Below are positions 23,113 through 34,100 of a stretch of 64,000 nt of DNA, one piece after another. Under the pieces are notes generated by a model, which had not been told where the DNA came from, did not search any database, and saw nothing but the letters and a program-made list of their open reading frames with translations. The stretch is from Carposina sasakii (lineage: Eukaryota; Arthropoda; Insecta; Lepidoptera; Carposinidae), in the NCBI GenBank assembly GCA_014607495.2, contig CP053167.1, positions 11,036,001 through 11,100,000 of the forward strand. Reading direction: 5' to 3'. A program made the position numbers and the translations under genes. Numbering within the stretch: the stretch's first letter is position 1; the number at the start of each line of letters is the position of its first letter.

Positions 23113-23446
23113 TAGTGTATAGAACCGGGAAATCCCGGTACCGAAATTCCCGGGAATTCCCGGGATTTAGAAGCGGTAAAAGAACCGGGAATTAAAATAC
23201 AAGAACCGGGATTTTCGGTACTTTCGGGAATTATTGAAATCGTAAATTGACATTATAAAAAATTCGTATAAAACCCTTTTTTTTTTTCATATTAGCTGTA
23301 ATTTATAGTTAATACACATAAATCCGTATACATATATGGTAATTGGCAACACTGACGCTACGCGTGAGCGGTTCAGGAGCGGAGCAGCCACTTTCCCGCC
23401 TAAATAGTAACGAAATGTGCAATAAGATTGTATTACCTACTACTAA

Positions 23447-23899
23447 AACGTACTAGTCCCCCGCCATCAACAACAGCCCCAACATTCACACGCTCATCAG
23501 GTTATTGAAATAGAAGAGGACTTAGAATCCGCAGTAGAAAGAAGTAATCTTACGAAGAGCGACGAACTAAATGCAGAACTCCAGAAGATTAGGAAGGAAC
23601 GTGTTAGATCAACGAAGAATGACGACCTTGAAACAAATATAAGAGTCGAGATGCCCCTTTTCAAGAATGGAGGCGATCGTGGGCGACATTTATCACAAGC
23701 TTATGACCATCTTATGAGTATTCCACCCACCAATGTTGAGCCTGAAAGAATTTTTTCTTCGGCTGGCCTGCTGTGCAATAAAATTAGATCGCGTTAAGGT
23801 GATGTAACTTTGGATGCGTTGATCTTTTTGAAGACATATTACAATCAAAAAAAGCTTTCAAAAAGACCAAATAGTTCCACTTTATCTGTGAAGGCGTAG
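23447..23899 (+). pseudogene. hAT transposase C-terminal fragment, interrupted
   Basis: The frame is open from the previous stop and reads through to a stop at 23897, apart from an internal TAA at 23795-23797. It encodes the C-terminal dimerisation (hATC) region of a hAT transposase. The hallmark stretch SIPPTNVEPERIFSSAGLL lies just before the internal stop, and LDALIFLKTYY follows it. In intact relatives this spot reads R-x-R-L, so the TAA interrupts the motif. The N-terminal BED finger and catalytic core are missing; presumably they were lost by internal deletion. It is almost surely inactive. The family assignment comes from motif memory. Confidence 0.85.
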
Positions 23900-24050
23900 A
23901 TTTTATTTGATTGTTATCTATTTGAATTCAATTTATTCTAGCCTAAGGTATACCCTCTCCCACCTCTTATGGTAGGTTCTTATTAATCTTACTGCGTTAA
24001 TTACGAGTACTTTCAATAATAGTCTGATTTTAACTAGATTTTAATTAATA

Positions 24051-24062
24051 TTAAGTTTGATT
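24051..24062. repeat. Candidate LINE target duplication inside the hAT (left)
   Basis: ATATTAAGTTTG occurs here and again at 25503-25514, on either side of the nested LINE. Both copies sit near a CTAGATT word, which suggests a longer, decayed duplication. It fits insertion of the LINE into the hAT. Confidence 0.5.
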
Positions 24063-24076
24063 GTCATTAATCATAT

Positions 24077-25463
24077 TTAAAAAACCTCGACCAGTCTTTT
24101 CGAAATGCCCTTAAAAAGGGCATGGGCTCCCGGGCCCCATGACCCCATGGTTTCAACCCCAAACGGCTCAAATATGTAGACTCCACTGAGGTTTGCATAT
24201 TTGCGTAGTTTGAGGTTTTCCGCTGTAGCGTGTGGGGCATGGGACGCTGCCAGAGTATCGACGCATGTAGCGTCCTATACTAGAGAACGTCCCATCTCCC
24301 AGGGCACGAGGGTCATGCCGTCCGGTCTCTTGCCATCGTCGCGCACCAAACCAACAGGTTCTAAAACAGATGGTGCCCCGGCGGTGGCAAGAGCCCGGCG
24401 GATGATATCGTTAATACTAGCATGACGTGGGATGCGACCGGTACTCCTGGTACATGAGAGGCTATGGTGTCCGAGTTGATCGACGGCGTCGCCACAACGG
24501 CATCGGTGGGGGACATTGCACGGCGCACCAAGGCGTAGGCGTGTGGCAATGCAGAAAGTGGTTCGGTCCAAAAGTGTAACGACGTTGGCTGACGGCACTG
24601 CCTGTAACCAAAGGCCCGACTCCCACTCGCCCAAGGCTGTAAGGCGGGCACGCTCTGCGGTTGTTGTTTGTCGTTATTAATAGGTTTTTCCGTACCAATT
24701 CACAAAGCGGCCCGTCCCACAGCCTCTGCGACGATGGGGTAGACGGTTCAACTCCGTTTGGGCAGACCGCCTTCCAGGCGGTTTTGGCTTCAGCCATATG
24801 TGCAATTTCGACCTGGCTTTGGCTGTTTAAAATTTTGATGACTAGTGGGAGAGTGCTATGGGCTGAAGCCAAAAAGACTGGGAGTGCTACACTAGTAATT
24901 TTGCGTACACCTCGAAACCTTATCTTGGCCCAGGAACGATCATCTAAACTGATATTGATAATCGAGGAGAGGGTCTGCTTAATAGTTTGGTCTAAACGAA
25001 GAAGAAAACCCTGAAATTTCCATATTTGACTGCAGCGGAGGTAGTACATAAATCTGGGGGCAAAAAGGCAATGGCGTATTATATAGTAGGCCATGTGTGT
25101 ATTAATTTTGAAAAGGCGATCTGAGGTGCCGACAAAATTTTGAATTAGTTCATCCACGAAAGAGGGTTTCGACTCGTCTAAGATGGGCGAGCCCAAAAGG
25201 CGAAAAGAGCTTTTATCAACAACAGACAAATTTGGAGCCAATAGGTTGAAAGCAGAAATTATTTCGTTACGGGATGGGGTGGAAGCGGGGACATATAACT
25301 CACATTTTCCCGTGTTGAGCTCAAGCCCTATTAATTTTAATTCCTGCTTCAGGAGTTTAAGATCCCCTAGGACAGAGCTTGTTTCGTCTCCTAGGGTGCC
25401 ATCGTCTAGATACCACACGTTTAATTTTGATTGCAGCCGATGATGATGATTGATCTCATTCAA
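24077..25463 (-). pseudogene. Broken LINE ORF: reverse transcriptase end plus restriction-like endonuclease
   Basis: The minus strand first reads a 333-codon frame (25463-24462) that starts close to the RT active-site motif WYLDDGTLGD. It continues through a typical post-RT region (ALPVFLASAHSTLP). Around 24600 the frame shifts. The second frame has a Cys/His cluster ([17 protein letters not shown]) and then [11 protein letters not shown] and DATCVDT, which resemble the Cys-His plus PD-type restriction-like endonuclease of early-branching LINEs. Within LVWDAT the expected Trp codon is a TAG stop (near 24275). The ORF ends at 24077. The 5' part of the RT domain is missing. At least one frameshift and one stop make it a pseudogene. 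The clade is unresolved (R2/NeSL/Hero-like is a guess). Confidence 0.8.
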
Positions 25464-25912
25464 TGACAGACTGAATTTATCTAGATTGTAAGTATTGTAT
25501 TGATATTAAGTTTGGCTGTAGCTAAAAGCTGATTATTACTCAAATAAAACATTCTTTTGTGATTTTTATTTGTATTCTTGATACCGTCACAATTTAAATT
25601 TATCAACTAGCATCATATTATGTATGGTTGAAAAAAAAAAAACCGAAAGTACCGAAAATCCCGGGAATTCCCGGTTCCAGCATGGTCTGGTACCGAAAAT
25701 CCCGGTTCCTTGAAACATATCCGGTTCTCTATACCCTAGTAGGTATATCACACAAATATGCATACATAATATGTTATATTAAAAAATACGATATTTATTT
25801 CTACACTCATTTTTTTTTTAATTATTGAAAATCTGAGGCATATTATAATACTTAGAACTATATAAATTGTATTTAGAACGTATTTGGAACCCAAAATTCA
25901 TCATTTAATTTA

Positions 25913-26298
25913 TACAGGGTGTTTTTTTGTCGCTACCCTTAACGAAGGGTACGTACTTTATACATCAAATAAAGTAAGTTTATGCCAAAAAAATGCTGGG
26001 AAACGATGTACATTTTCTTGATTTTTTTTTTAAATTACTTGATCGGGCGAAATTTATAGTGTCCAGTGTTTATGCTAGTTTTTTCATAGACAGATATTAA
26101 TTATTTCTCGTGAAAAAATCTTGCTACACGCGTCAATGTGCATTTATGCAGAAAAATGCAGTCTATTTACTCAACTTTGGACCCTAATATTTTGGAAACC
26201 AGACACTTCCCAGGTATGCTTCCATGGAGAAAAATGATCGTGATGATGAGGAGATTCCGTAGTTTTCGGGAACTATGACGACCAAAAATCACCCTGTA
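25913..26298 (+). mobile_element. TACAGGGTG MITE (360-bp family)
   Basis: Starts TACAGGGTGTTTTTTTGTCG and ends AAAAATCACCCTGTA, with the family's internal landmarks intact. It is flanked by TA on both sides. Confidence 0.87.
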
Positions 26299-27640
26299 AC
26301 ACTTACTCAGTATTAAATGTTTAGATTGTTGAGTACTCATCTATTCTCCATTTTGCCGACACCGGCGAGTTCTGTTTGGGAACTTTGCCAACTCGAAAAG
26401 GGATTATTGAATTCGTCGGTTGTAACTATACTGTACATGAGATCATTAAAAACCAAATAATTATTAATAGACATGAAATAAATAGTAGTAGTAAGGTAGG
26501 TACTGAAAACAAAAAGTTATTATGATTCTCGTATAGCGTTAAGATACAATGATGATGCTATTTTATATATATTTTTTTTTATGTAAAAGCCATTAACATA
26601 GTAAAATGCATCTCAATATTAGACTACCTATATAACATCCAAGTTAACACTTAGCCGATTTTTTAATTCTCGATCGTGTGACATATTCATACATTTTATT
26701 CTATTGACCGATATTAAAGTATGATAAAATGAGCTCAACGCAAAATTATCTGAAGCAGACGTGCTCATTAAATACGTTCGGAAAACACAACAATAACTAA
26801 AACCTCACGCAATGCGTAACAAAGAACCCTACGGGAAAAATACTCTGTGTCGTCTACGCACAAAAGTGCTATAGAAACGATTGAAAAACTACTCTTAGAA
26901 GATGTTTTTTCCACTATGTTTGCTCCAAATTAAACCGCGAATTAGTTTAAAGCTTGATAAATCGACATCACTTAAAATAAATCGGCAGATCATGGTCTTT
27001 GTGCAATAAAGGCTGAACTAAAACTTCTTAATTCACTAAACTAAACATTAAAATAATTCTAATTATGAATATTTTCGTTCCTAGAGATTAATTAATGAAC
27101 CCATAGTCTACAAAACTTACTTCTTTTTACGTACAGTTTTGCATTTAATCAGCCTTACTCTAAATTCCGCTTTAATCGTATTAGTAATTCAAAGTCTAAC
27201 TACCTATACCTATACCTGTAGATATAATAGAATATTTTTAAAAGGATATTTTTTGTACAATAATATAACATCAAATTATTTACTCTATTTATAACTACAA
27301 TCATTTTCCGGTGTACAGAACTGTGAACTGTATTATATTTTCTCACCACAATGTAGTTTAATTTTAAACGTGTTTCCAAATATATTATTGACACCTTTAT
27401 GAAAACTTTAATAATTATCTGCGAATTAAAAGTTAAAACAAGTTAAAACACATGCTGATTGTTTTTTTACGTAAAAAAAAGAGATGTTATGTCTGATAGA
27501 TGACACTTAAAACGAATCCATAGATTAAAGTAATCGTAAAAGTAGAGCTTCAAAATTATTTAATCATCAGAAGAGAATGTATCAGTAGAGATTAGGAAAA
27601 GTTAGGCACTTAAACATTCAAACAAACTTATTATATACTA
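26299..27640. other. AT-rich intergenic stretch, no gene seen
   Basis: No coding exon, RNA gene or known repeat was recognised over 1.3 kb. Short ORFs (for example 27200-27394 minus) are AT-rich and unsupported. Confidence 0.55.
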
Positions 27641-27955
27641 GTGGACGTCCGCGACTCCGTCCGCGTGGACTACGGAAAAAAACAAAATATCGAAATTATC
27701 CAGGATAAAAACATTTTCCCGGGATAAAAAGTAGCCTAAAAAGTATAGGTATATGTTAAGTGGGACCTGTCACAATATATTCCTGAAACCGTTGCTGAGA
27801 TTAGCGTGCACAAACGCACAGACAAACAAACAAAAATTCCAAAAATCATTGTTTTGGGTATTATTGCGTTGATAGGTATTCTAATATTTTTTCTTATATA
27901 TCTTCCATGTACAGACATCAATCCGTTACATTTTCATTATATGTATAGATTTTTT
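27641..27955 (+). mobile_element. Lepidopteran SINE-like element, near full length
   Basis: It opens CTAGTGGACGTCCGCGACTC, then runs GTCCGCGTGGACTACGG, TTTTCCCGGGATAAAAAGTA and GTGGGACCTGTCACAATATA. It ends with CCATGTACAGACATCAATCC and a TGTATAGAT end. It is the forward counterpart of 20492-20832. An internally deleted copy lies at 45648-45778. Confidence 0.72.
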
Positions 27956-28160
27956 AATGGCCAATACCGTGTCCCACTGCTGGGAAAAGGCCTCCCCCAT
28001 TTGAGCCCACACTTATCTTGTTCCCGCTATAGTGGCCCAATCTGGCAGAAACTTATCCAGATCGTCCCTCCATCTTCTCCTAGGTCTTCCCCTACCCCGG
28101 TTTCCGTCTGTACGCACCCAACCAGTGGCTATCTTTGCCCATCTGCCTGGGTGCATTCGA
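27956..28160 (-). pseudogene. LINE ORF C-terminal remnant
   Basis: Translated on the minus strand, this reads KIATGWVRTDGNRGRGRPRR followed by RWRDDLDKFLPDWA. That is the tail motif (GRPxxRWxDDL...W) of the endonuclease-reverse transcriptase LINEs common in Lepidoptera, followed by the GGCCTTTTCCCAGCAGTGGG end. The upstream RT is absent. The remnant is about 60 codons. Confidence 0.65.
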
Positions 28161-28434
28161 ATAAATTTGCAATTATTTCTTCAAAATAAACTTTAGTTTT
28201 GAAGACATGTATGGTAATATTCATATTATAAATATCACTAATAATACAAGTTTTACCAAATAAGAGCTAGTCGTAGAATGAAGATAATGAAATGACGTCT
28301 CCAGATAAAGGCCGAGATTATACCTAGTTAACGTAAAATGCTTAGAAATACATTTCATATACTTAGCAAAATTATCCGCGAGTACAAAACTAAGTCAAGT
28401 CATCTTTAATAATAATGACTGTAAAGTTCTAGTA

Positions 28435-28822
28435 TACAGGGTGTAAAAAGACAACAATGTTTTTTAATACCTCGTATTCTGTGTAAGGTTACGATCATTT
28501 TCTTCTATGGAACTAACCCTAGGAAACGACAAAAAAATATAAAAAAAATACCGTCATTTTATTGTAAGCAATGTATTCGTTTGATGCGCAAAATACAAAT
28601 GTTATAACATTTTATCATGGTATTTTTGAAAAAAATGTTTGTTAACCGATTTCAGAGGGATTTATGTAAAAAAATTATAATATTAATGTAACTTTGGACC
28701 TCAATATCTTGGAAACCCGTGGTTTCCCAGGGGTGCTTCCATAGAAAAAAATGATCGTGATGTTACAAAGAATTACGAGGTACTCGTATTAAAAGAAGAA
28801 AGTTGTCTTTTTACACCCAGTA
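28435..28822. mobile_element. TIR element, TACAGGGTGTAAAAAGACAAC ends
   Basis: The left end TACAGGGTGTAAAAAGAC is mirrored by GTCTTTTTACACCCAGTA on the right. The middle (TTCCCAGGGGTGCTTCCATA, AAAAATGATCGTGATG) is distantly related to the 360-bp MITE family, so this is a sister subfamily. No ORF. Confidence 0.75.
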
Positions 28823-30600
28823 TAATCACGTGTTATACTCGTAATTGACGGTATACTTACTTTCTGACTGAAATTTAATAATACTGAGATTAAGTTCTAA
28901 GATTTTTTAAGTAGATCCAAACTAAAGTTGACTCTCCCTTTAACCAGACTTTAGTACGAACTCTGTAGGTTTACCTGCATTGCTCAATAGAAATAAGTAC
29001 AGTTTCAGAGTACATACAAGTAGGTATATAAATATATAACTGATATGTTAAACTGTTCATCAGACGGACAGTTATAAGTTTGAAAATTAACACGTTCACA
29101 AATATGGCTTTGGTATAATTTAAAAAACTAACGGAAATGACCAGAACAACAATCCATTACCTTTGTAGTTTTAATATTATTGTATACCCCTTTATTGGCA
29201 GTTGGGTAATAATATAATTACTTTTCCAATCAGATAAGCAACTTTAATACAGCCTTAATCATTGTAATTTTACCTAAATATTGACATCCCATTAACCTTT
29301 TTAAAGCCAAAAGTAATTAATATAAGTAAAATGATCGAAATAAGTAATATTGTAGAGAATGCATCTACCAATACTACTATAGCATCTTTAATCGTTAGTT
29401 ACGACATAACTAAAACTGTAATGACTAAATAATCGGTTAATCGATTCGTATATTGAATATAAGATTTTATCGGTATTTGACACCCATATTTAGTTGATAT
29501 TTTAAAATGGATAATAATTCTATTAATCACGCAGTTATGACCAGTGTGACCGAAACCTACGATTATACCTATACATACATACATATATACACGCTTGTGT
29601 TTCCGGAATGGAGTAACTAGAATTGCATGATCATTAATGGCCAATTTGAATACAAGAGATCAAAAAGAAGCTCGGATTTATTTATTGCTAATATGAAATT
29701 TAGTAGTCAAAACAATTGAAGATTAAATCTGAGATATGCAAAAAATCAGTTATAGAAATTGGCTGTACCCGTAAGAGATTTTATAATGCCACGTTTGGTA
29801 TAGTGGGGCCAGATGTAAAACATCAGTGACAAGTTGCTAGCTCATCGCCCGAGTTCCTTAGTCGACTCTTACTACATGCACGGAAGGAGACGCAGCTGAT
29901 GTATTCTAATGAAGCCACGCATCAGCACAATAAACCTGTACATAGAGGTATTTATTTATGGGAAACATTTTCGGTACGAGCTGATTGTGTTCAAATATCT
30001 TGATAAGTTAACATTTGACCGATAAAATGTGAGTCCTTTGCTTTGATTTTCTTGAATTTTGTGCCAGGTGACTGATGATGATATGGAGGGAACCTATAGA
30101 CATTTCTAAATTATACAGGTCAACGAAAGTTGGCAACTTTCTCTAAAACGTTTAGGTAAAGAGGCTAATGAACTATTCAAGACTCGACATTTCTTAAATA
30201 CCTACTACAAATATAGATATTAGTGTAAAAATAAACAAATTTGTCTGACGTCAAACTTATAGACGAATGCCGCTGAAAACAAGTTAAATGAATGTAATCT
30301 TCTCTTTGAAAAACTCTCTATTTTATTACTAGTCTTTGCTGACCTCTTGTACTATGAGATGAGATTAAAGCCTTTTACATGCAATAACCGTGAGATTAAT
30401 CTCAATAACCTTGAGATTTTTTGCACACCTCAATCTTTAATTATTTTCATACAAAATTTCAAATTTGGAACAAAAAATATGAGATTCGTTTTGATTCCTC
30501 GCTAGTATTGAAATTGGCCGTTAATTTACTTCTAGGTTTGATACATCGGGCTCTGTTTCCTCTGCAGCTATATAAATGTTCTTTCTCTGTATTTCTATAA
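28823..30600. other. Intergenic stretch, mostly AT-rich, with a repeat piece
   Basis: The only structure recognised is an interrupted dispersed repeat (29591-29935). ORFs at 29399-29644 and 30459-30677 (minus) are unsupported. Confidence 0.5.
29591..29935 (+). repeat. Dispersed repeat (GATGCAGCTGATGTATTCTA family), interrupted
   Basis: The head (ACGCTTGTGTTTCCGGAATG) and the tail (GTGACAAGTTGCTAGCTCAT, CGCAGCTGATGTATTCTA) of the family are separated by about 160 bp of unrelated AT-rich sequence. Confidence 0.55.
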
Positions 30601-30610
30601 ACACGATCAG

Positions 30611-31027
30611 CCGGGCTAGCACGACCACGATAAGTAGATATACGATAAAGGATTTCGTATCGTATCTTTACCACCAATTATTATTAAATTATCGATTTCG
30701 CGAACATGACCAATGGAACGATACGTTACGTTAAGATTTATCCCGTGTTATGTTATGATATGATAAGGCGCGAAATAAGTTAAACAAATGTTTCTAGAGT
30801 CAAAAAATATTTTTTTCTTTTTTTCAATTGTCGTTCCTTTTTGACATCAGATGTCATGTTAACTGCTCTAACATGACCAGCAAAACACGATACGATAAAC
30901 CTATTTATCGACTAGCTGTCAAAATACGATAGATATTAGCCGCCATGTTGCTATTTATCGTATTTTGACAGCTAGGTATCGATAACTTGACTTATCATAT
31001 CGTATATCGTTGGCCGTGCTAGCCGGG
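30611..31027. mobile_element. MITE directly upstream of the transporter gene
   Basis: The ends CCGGGCTAGCACGACC and GGCCGTGCTAGCCGGG are imperfect inverted repeats that continue inward with ACGATA-rich words. A strong inner hairpin pairs CTAGCTGTCAAAATACGATA with its mirror TATCGTATTTTGACAGCTAG. There is no ORF. It ends about 95 bp before the start codon of the transporter, so it probably lies in or next to the promoter or 5' UTR. Confidence 0.65.
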
Positions 31028-31121
31028 CAGATCTCTTTCCATTAATTAATTTAGTGAACGTTACTTCCGCAGTGGTATCCGCAGGGCGAGCAGCGCAGGC
31101 GCCGCGCCTCTCTCTTGCAAC

Positions 31122-31178
31122 ATGTTCGCTGCTATCAAGGGCTTCTGGAAGGTCTGCCGCTATGGAGACTTCTGTATG
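31122..31178 (+). CDS. Transporter exon 1 (start codon)
   Basis: The ATG at 31122 in CAACATGTTC opens 19 codons ending at a strong donor, ATG|GTAAGT. The encoded basic N-terminus (MFAAIKGFWKVCRYGDFCM) leads in phase 0 into the TM1 sequence of exon 2. This start was chosen because it is the only one that gives an N-terminal cytosolic tail joined in frame with a good donor. The distance to exon 2 (about 6 kb) makes this the least certain exon. Confidence 0.75.
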
Positions 31179-34100
31179 GTAAGTTTATTCTAATTCTTAT
31201 TTTTTGAGGCCTTCATTAGTTTTGTTACGTTTTCGGTCGTATTTTGATTTTATTATCGAACTTAGTATGTATGACTATAACGTAGTATGTATCTTCTTCA
31301 AGTCAAAATTGATGGCTTACTAGATATTGGATCTATTTGCGAAATGGCTCACGCAGAAAAAAACAATTTTCTATTGAGGGATCGCCCACCACCGGGCCCT
31401 ATACCCTCCGCTGACCCTCGGATCTGCCTACTCATGATCACGAACACAAGACACTACAGTCGCAACGAGAAGCCAGATCCAAGCACCTAGCATGCAACCA
31501 TAAATACATAGCTGCTAATCCGAAAACCAATTAAAATTTTAATCGACATATGTTTCGCCAACACCCGTGGCATCATCAGGATTAGTTTTCCATGTTAGTT
31601 CTATCTTCCGAACCAACTAACTCATTGAATTACCAATAATGATGAATAACCAATTAAAATTTTAATCGACTAACTCAATGAGTTAGTTGGTTCGGTAGAT
31701 AGAACTAACATGGAAAACTAATCCTGATGATGCCACGGGTGTTGGCGAAACATATGTCGATTAAAATTTTAATTGGTTTTCGGATTAGCAGCTATGTATT
31801 TATGGTTGCATGCTAGGTGCTTGGATCTGGCTTCTCGTTGCGACTGTAGTGTCTTGTGTTCGTGATCATGAGTAGGCAGATCCGAGGGTCAGCGGAGGGT
31901 ATAGGGCCCGGTGGTGGGCGATCCCTCAATAGAGATTTGAACTTCCGAATAGTGACGCCTGATACAATTCAATAAAAACAATTTTATTGAAATGACAGAT
32001 TTCATTTCAATTATTAAAATGTCGACTATCCCGTTGTGGTTTTCTTATAACTTTACATGCAGATTATTTGAAATAACTGTCAAGGTTAATAAGAAAAGTT
32101 ACCATAAATATTGGTGCGGTTTCCAAATGGCTCATTTTATTGTTGAAATTGTATGAATACCTATTTCATTCAGTTGTGCGGTAAACAGTATCTATTAGGC
32201 CAAAGATGAATGGAGATTTAACTAAGGCAATTCTAATTCCAAATCAGCATAAATGTTTGGAGATAACCTCATTTACGCAAAAACTCATGTTACAAAACTC
32301 TTTTGATTTGGCACTAACGTAAAATCTCAACAAACGGGGTATGTTTCCCGGATGAGTACGTAGAGATCGCGGAATTTAATTTGCTACGGTACTGAAACCT
32401 GACGCATTTAAAACTTACGAATACGTTTTTTGTAATAAAAACTAGGTAGGTACGAAATGGCGCAATTTACTATACTTACGTAATAGCGATTAAATATAAT
32501 ATGGTCAGCACATAACCATAAATGTCGAGACCTATTTAGCGTTAGAGCAAAAAATTCATACAGCCATTATCCATAAAACTTAAATGTATGATGACATACA
32601 TAATATACGTGACAGACCATACTTTCCTCGTCGAGCCTTATTAATGCCGTAGTTCTTAGGGCCTTTAGAAAAAATAATAATTTTCTACTAACATTAAAAA
32701 CATACGTGTGTAGGAAAATAAATATAAATGAATATAAGTAAGCAAAATCTACGTCCGCCATTCATGAGCACACGTTTGCCAGACATGTTCTGCGGTGCTA
32801 GTACATCTAACTGGTCATTGACAAGGCCGTCAGACGCGGCCGGCGCACGCGCATGTGCCGGTTCAAGTTCAATATCGCGCGTACGTTTGTCTCTCTGTGG
32901 CATACTTGTCTAGTCATTTAAGGTGAAAAGTATAACGTTTTTAATTTATTATTTATATATTTATACATTCCGATATGAAAACATATTTATTACGTTCTTG
33001 CAAACCCATTTTAATGGTTTATCTGCAAGTTTAATAATTATTCGTTATAATAAATAATTCCTATATTAGATCAATCTAATGCTATTTTAGCTAAATTTTA
33101 AATAGGTTTTTTCTTTTTATATCCTGTAGTTCCGGTGGCAGCGTGTTTAAAGGTGTGGTAGGCGCTTGTTGAGGGTTCAGTCTCCATAATAGTTGTGTTC
33201 TCTAGGTACCTCAAACCTGCCATGCGTCACCGCTCTTGTATGGTGGTGGTGCTGCAGCGGAGTTAGACGCTTGCGACAACCATAGTTATTTGCCAACATT
33301 AAAGTCTTGTGTTTGCAATGTACCAGAAGAATGTTACAAATTTTAAATAGTTTATAGTAATCATCTTTATACAGGGTGTAGATACTGAAATGCTGAACAA
33401 GTACCATTCTGTTGAGTTATACGACAGTGTTATTACTCGCAGGAAATTTATTTTTGATATGATTTTCAGTAATCTTTGCTCTCCACGCTAATTATATCGG
33501 GCGATTCTGTGACTCAATGGGCGTATTAGTTATTGTGTGACCCATTTCTGTTTTTTGGATCAATTGTGACTCTCCATTAGGGTTGATCAGTTTTTTGAAA
33601 TTTTTTGAGGCTACTTTTTTTTAAATCATCATCTTGGTTAAAATTTTATTTTTATGTCATTATTTTAAGGCCTAATCATACGAACTAAACAATTTTTTTC
33701 CTTGAAATATGCAAAAAATTGAGGAAAATTTCGGAATTTTCCTGTGAAAATTTTCAGTGTTTTTCGCGTCAGTATCATGGTCTGAAGTCATGGTATCAAT
33801 ATTTGCCTGGATGTCACAAACACCCTGTATTTATTTTTTACACATAAAAAGAAATATAAGAATCACCTACTTAACACATAATGATGACGAGGTTTCCTTT
33901 AGTAAATTATTATCATAATATAGGTAATTATAACACAAAAAGGGGGTAAAAAGTAGCCTATAATCTTTGTCAGCCTAGACTTACTGTGCATTCAAATCGC
34001 CTAAAACAAAATTGTCTAGTGCATATACGAGTATTTTATCTCCTACATAGCATAAGAAAGGAGATCTTAGGTTCAAAATATAAATACTAGAAGCACATAC

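Larger units (their letters stand above)
23113..25738 (+). mobile_element. hAT DNA transposon remnant, with nested LINE
   Basis: The termini TAGTGTATAGAACCGGG and CCGGTTCTCTATACCCTA are imperfect inverted repeats. Next to them are subterminal blocks rich in CCGGGA/TCCCGG words (23120-23230 and 25640-25720). Perfect 8-bp target duplications flank it. Inside are a plus-strand hAT transposase C-terminus (23447-23899) and a minus-strand LINE fragment (24077-25463). The transposase is broken and too short, so the element cannot move on its own. Confidence 0.88.
31370..31933. repeat. Near-perfect 564-bp palindrome in transporter intron 1
   Basis: The arms 31370-31628 and 31675-31933 are both 259 nt with no indel. 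At least one mismatch is seen (CTTCCG against CGGTAG). The 46-nt loop contains a further copy (31649-31670) of a 22-nt arm segment at 31526-31547. Each arm carries a hammerhead-like ribozyme motif. The arms include CCACCACCGGGCCC and AGGATTAGTTTTCCA. There is no ORF of substance. The best guess is the inverted terminal repeats of a Penelope-like or other hammerhead-bearing retroelement without its coding part. It lies about 190 bp downstream of exon 1. Confidence 0.93.

Noticed and set aside
24661..25014. 117-codon plus-strand ORF
   Set aside because: It is the reverse-strand shadow of the LINE reverse transcriptase frame.
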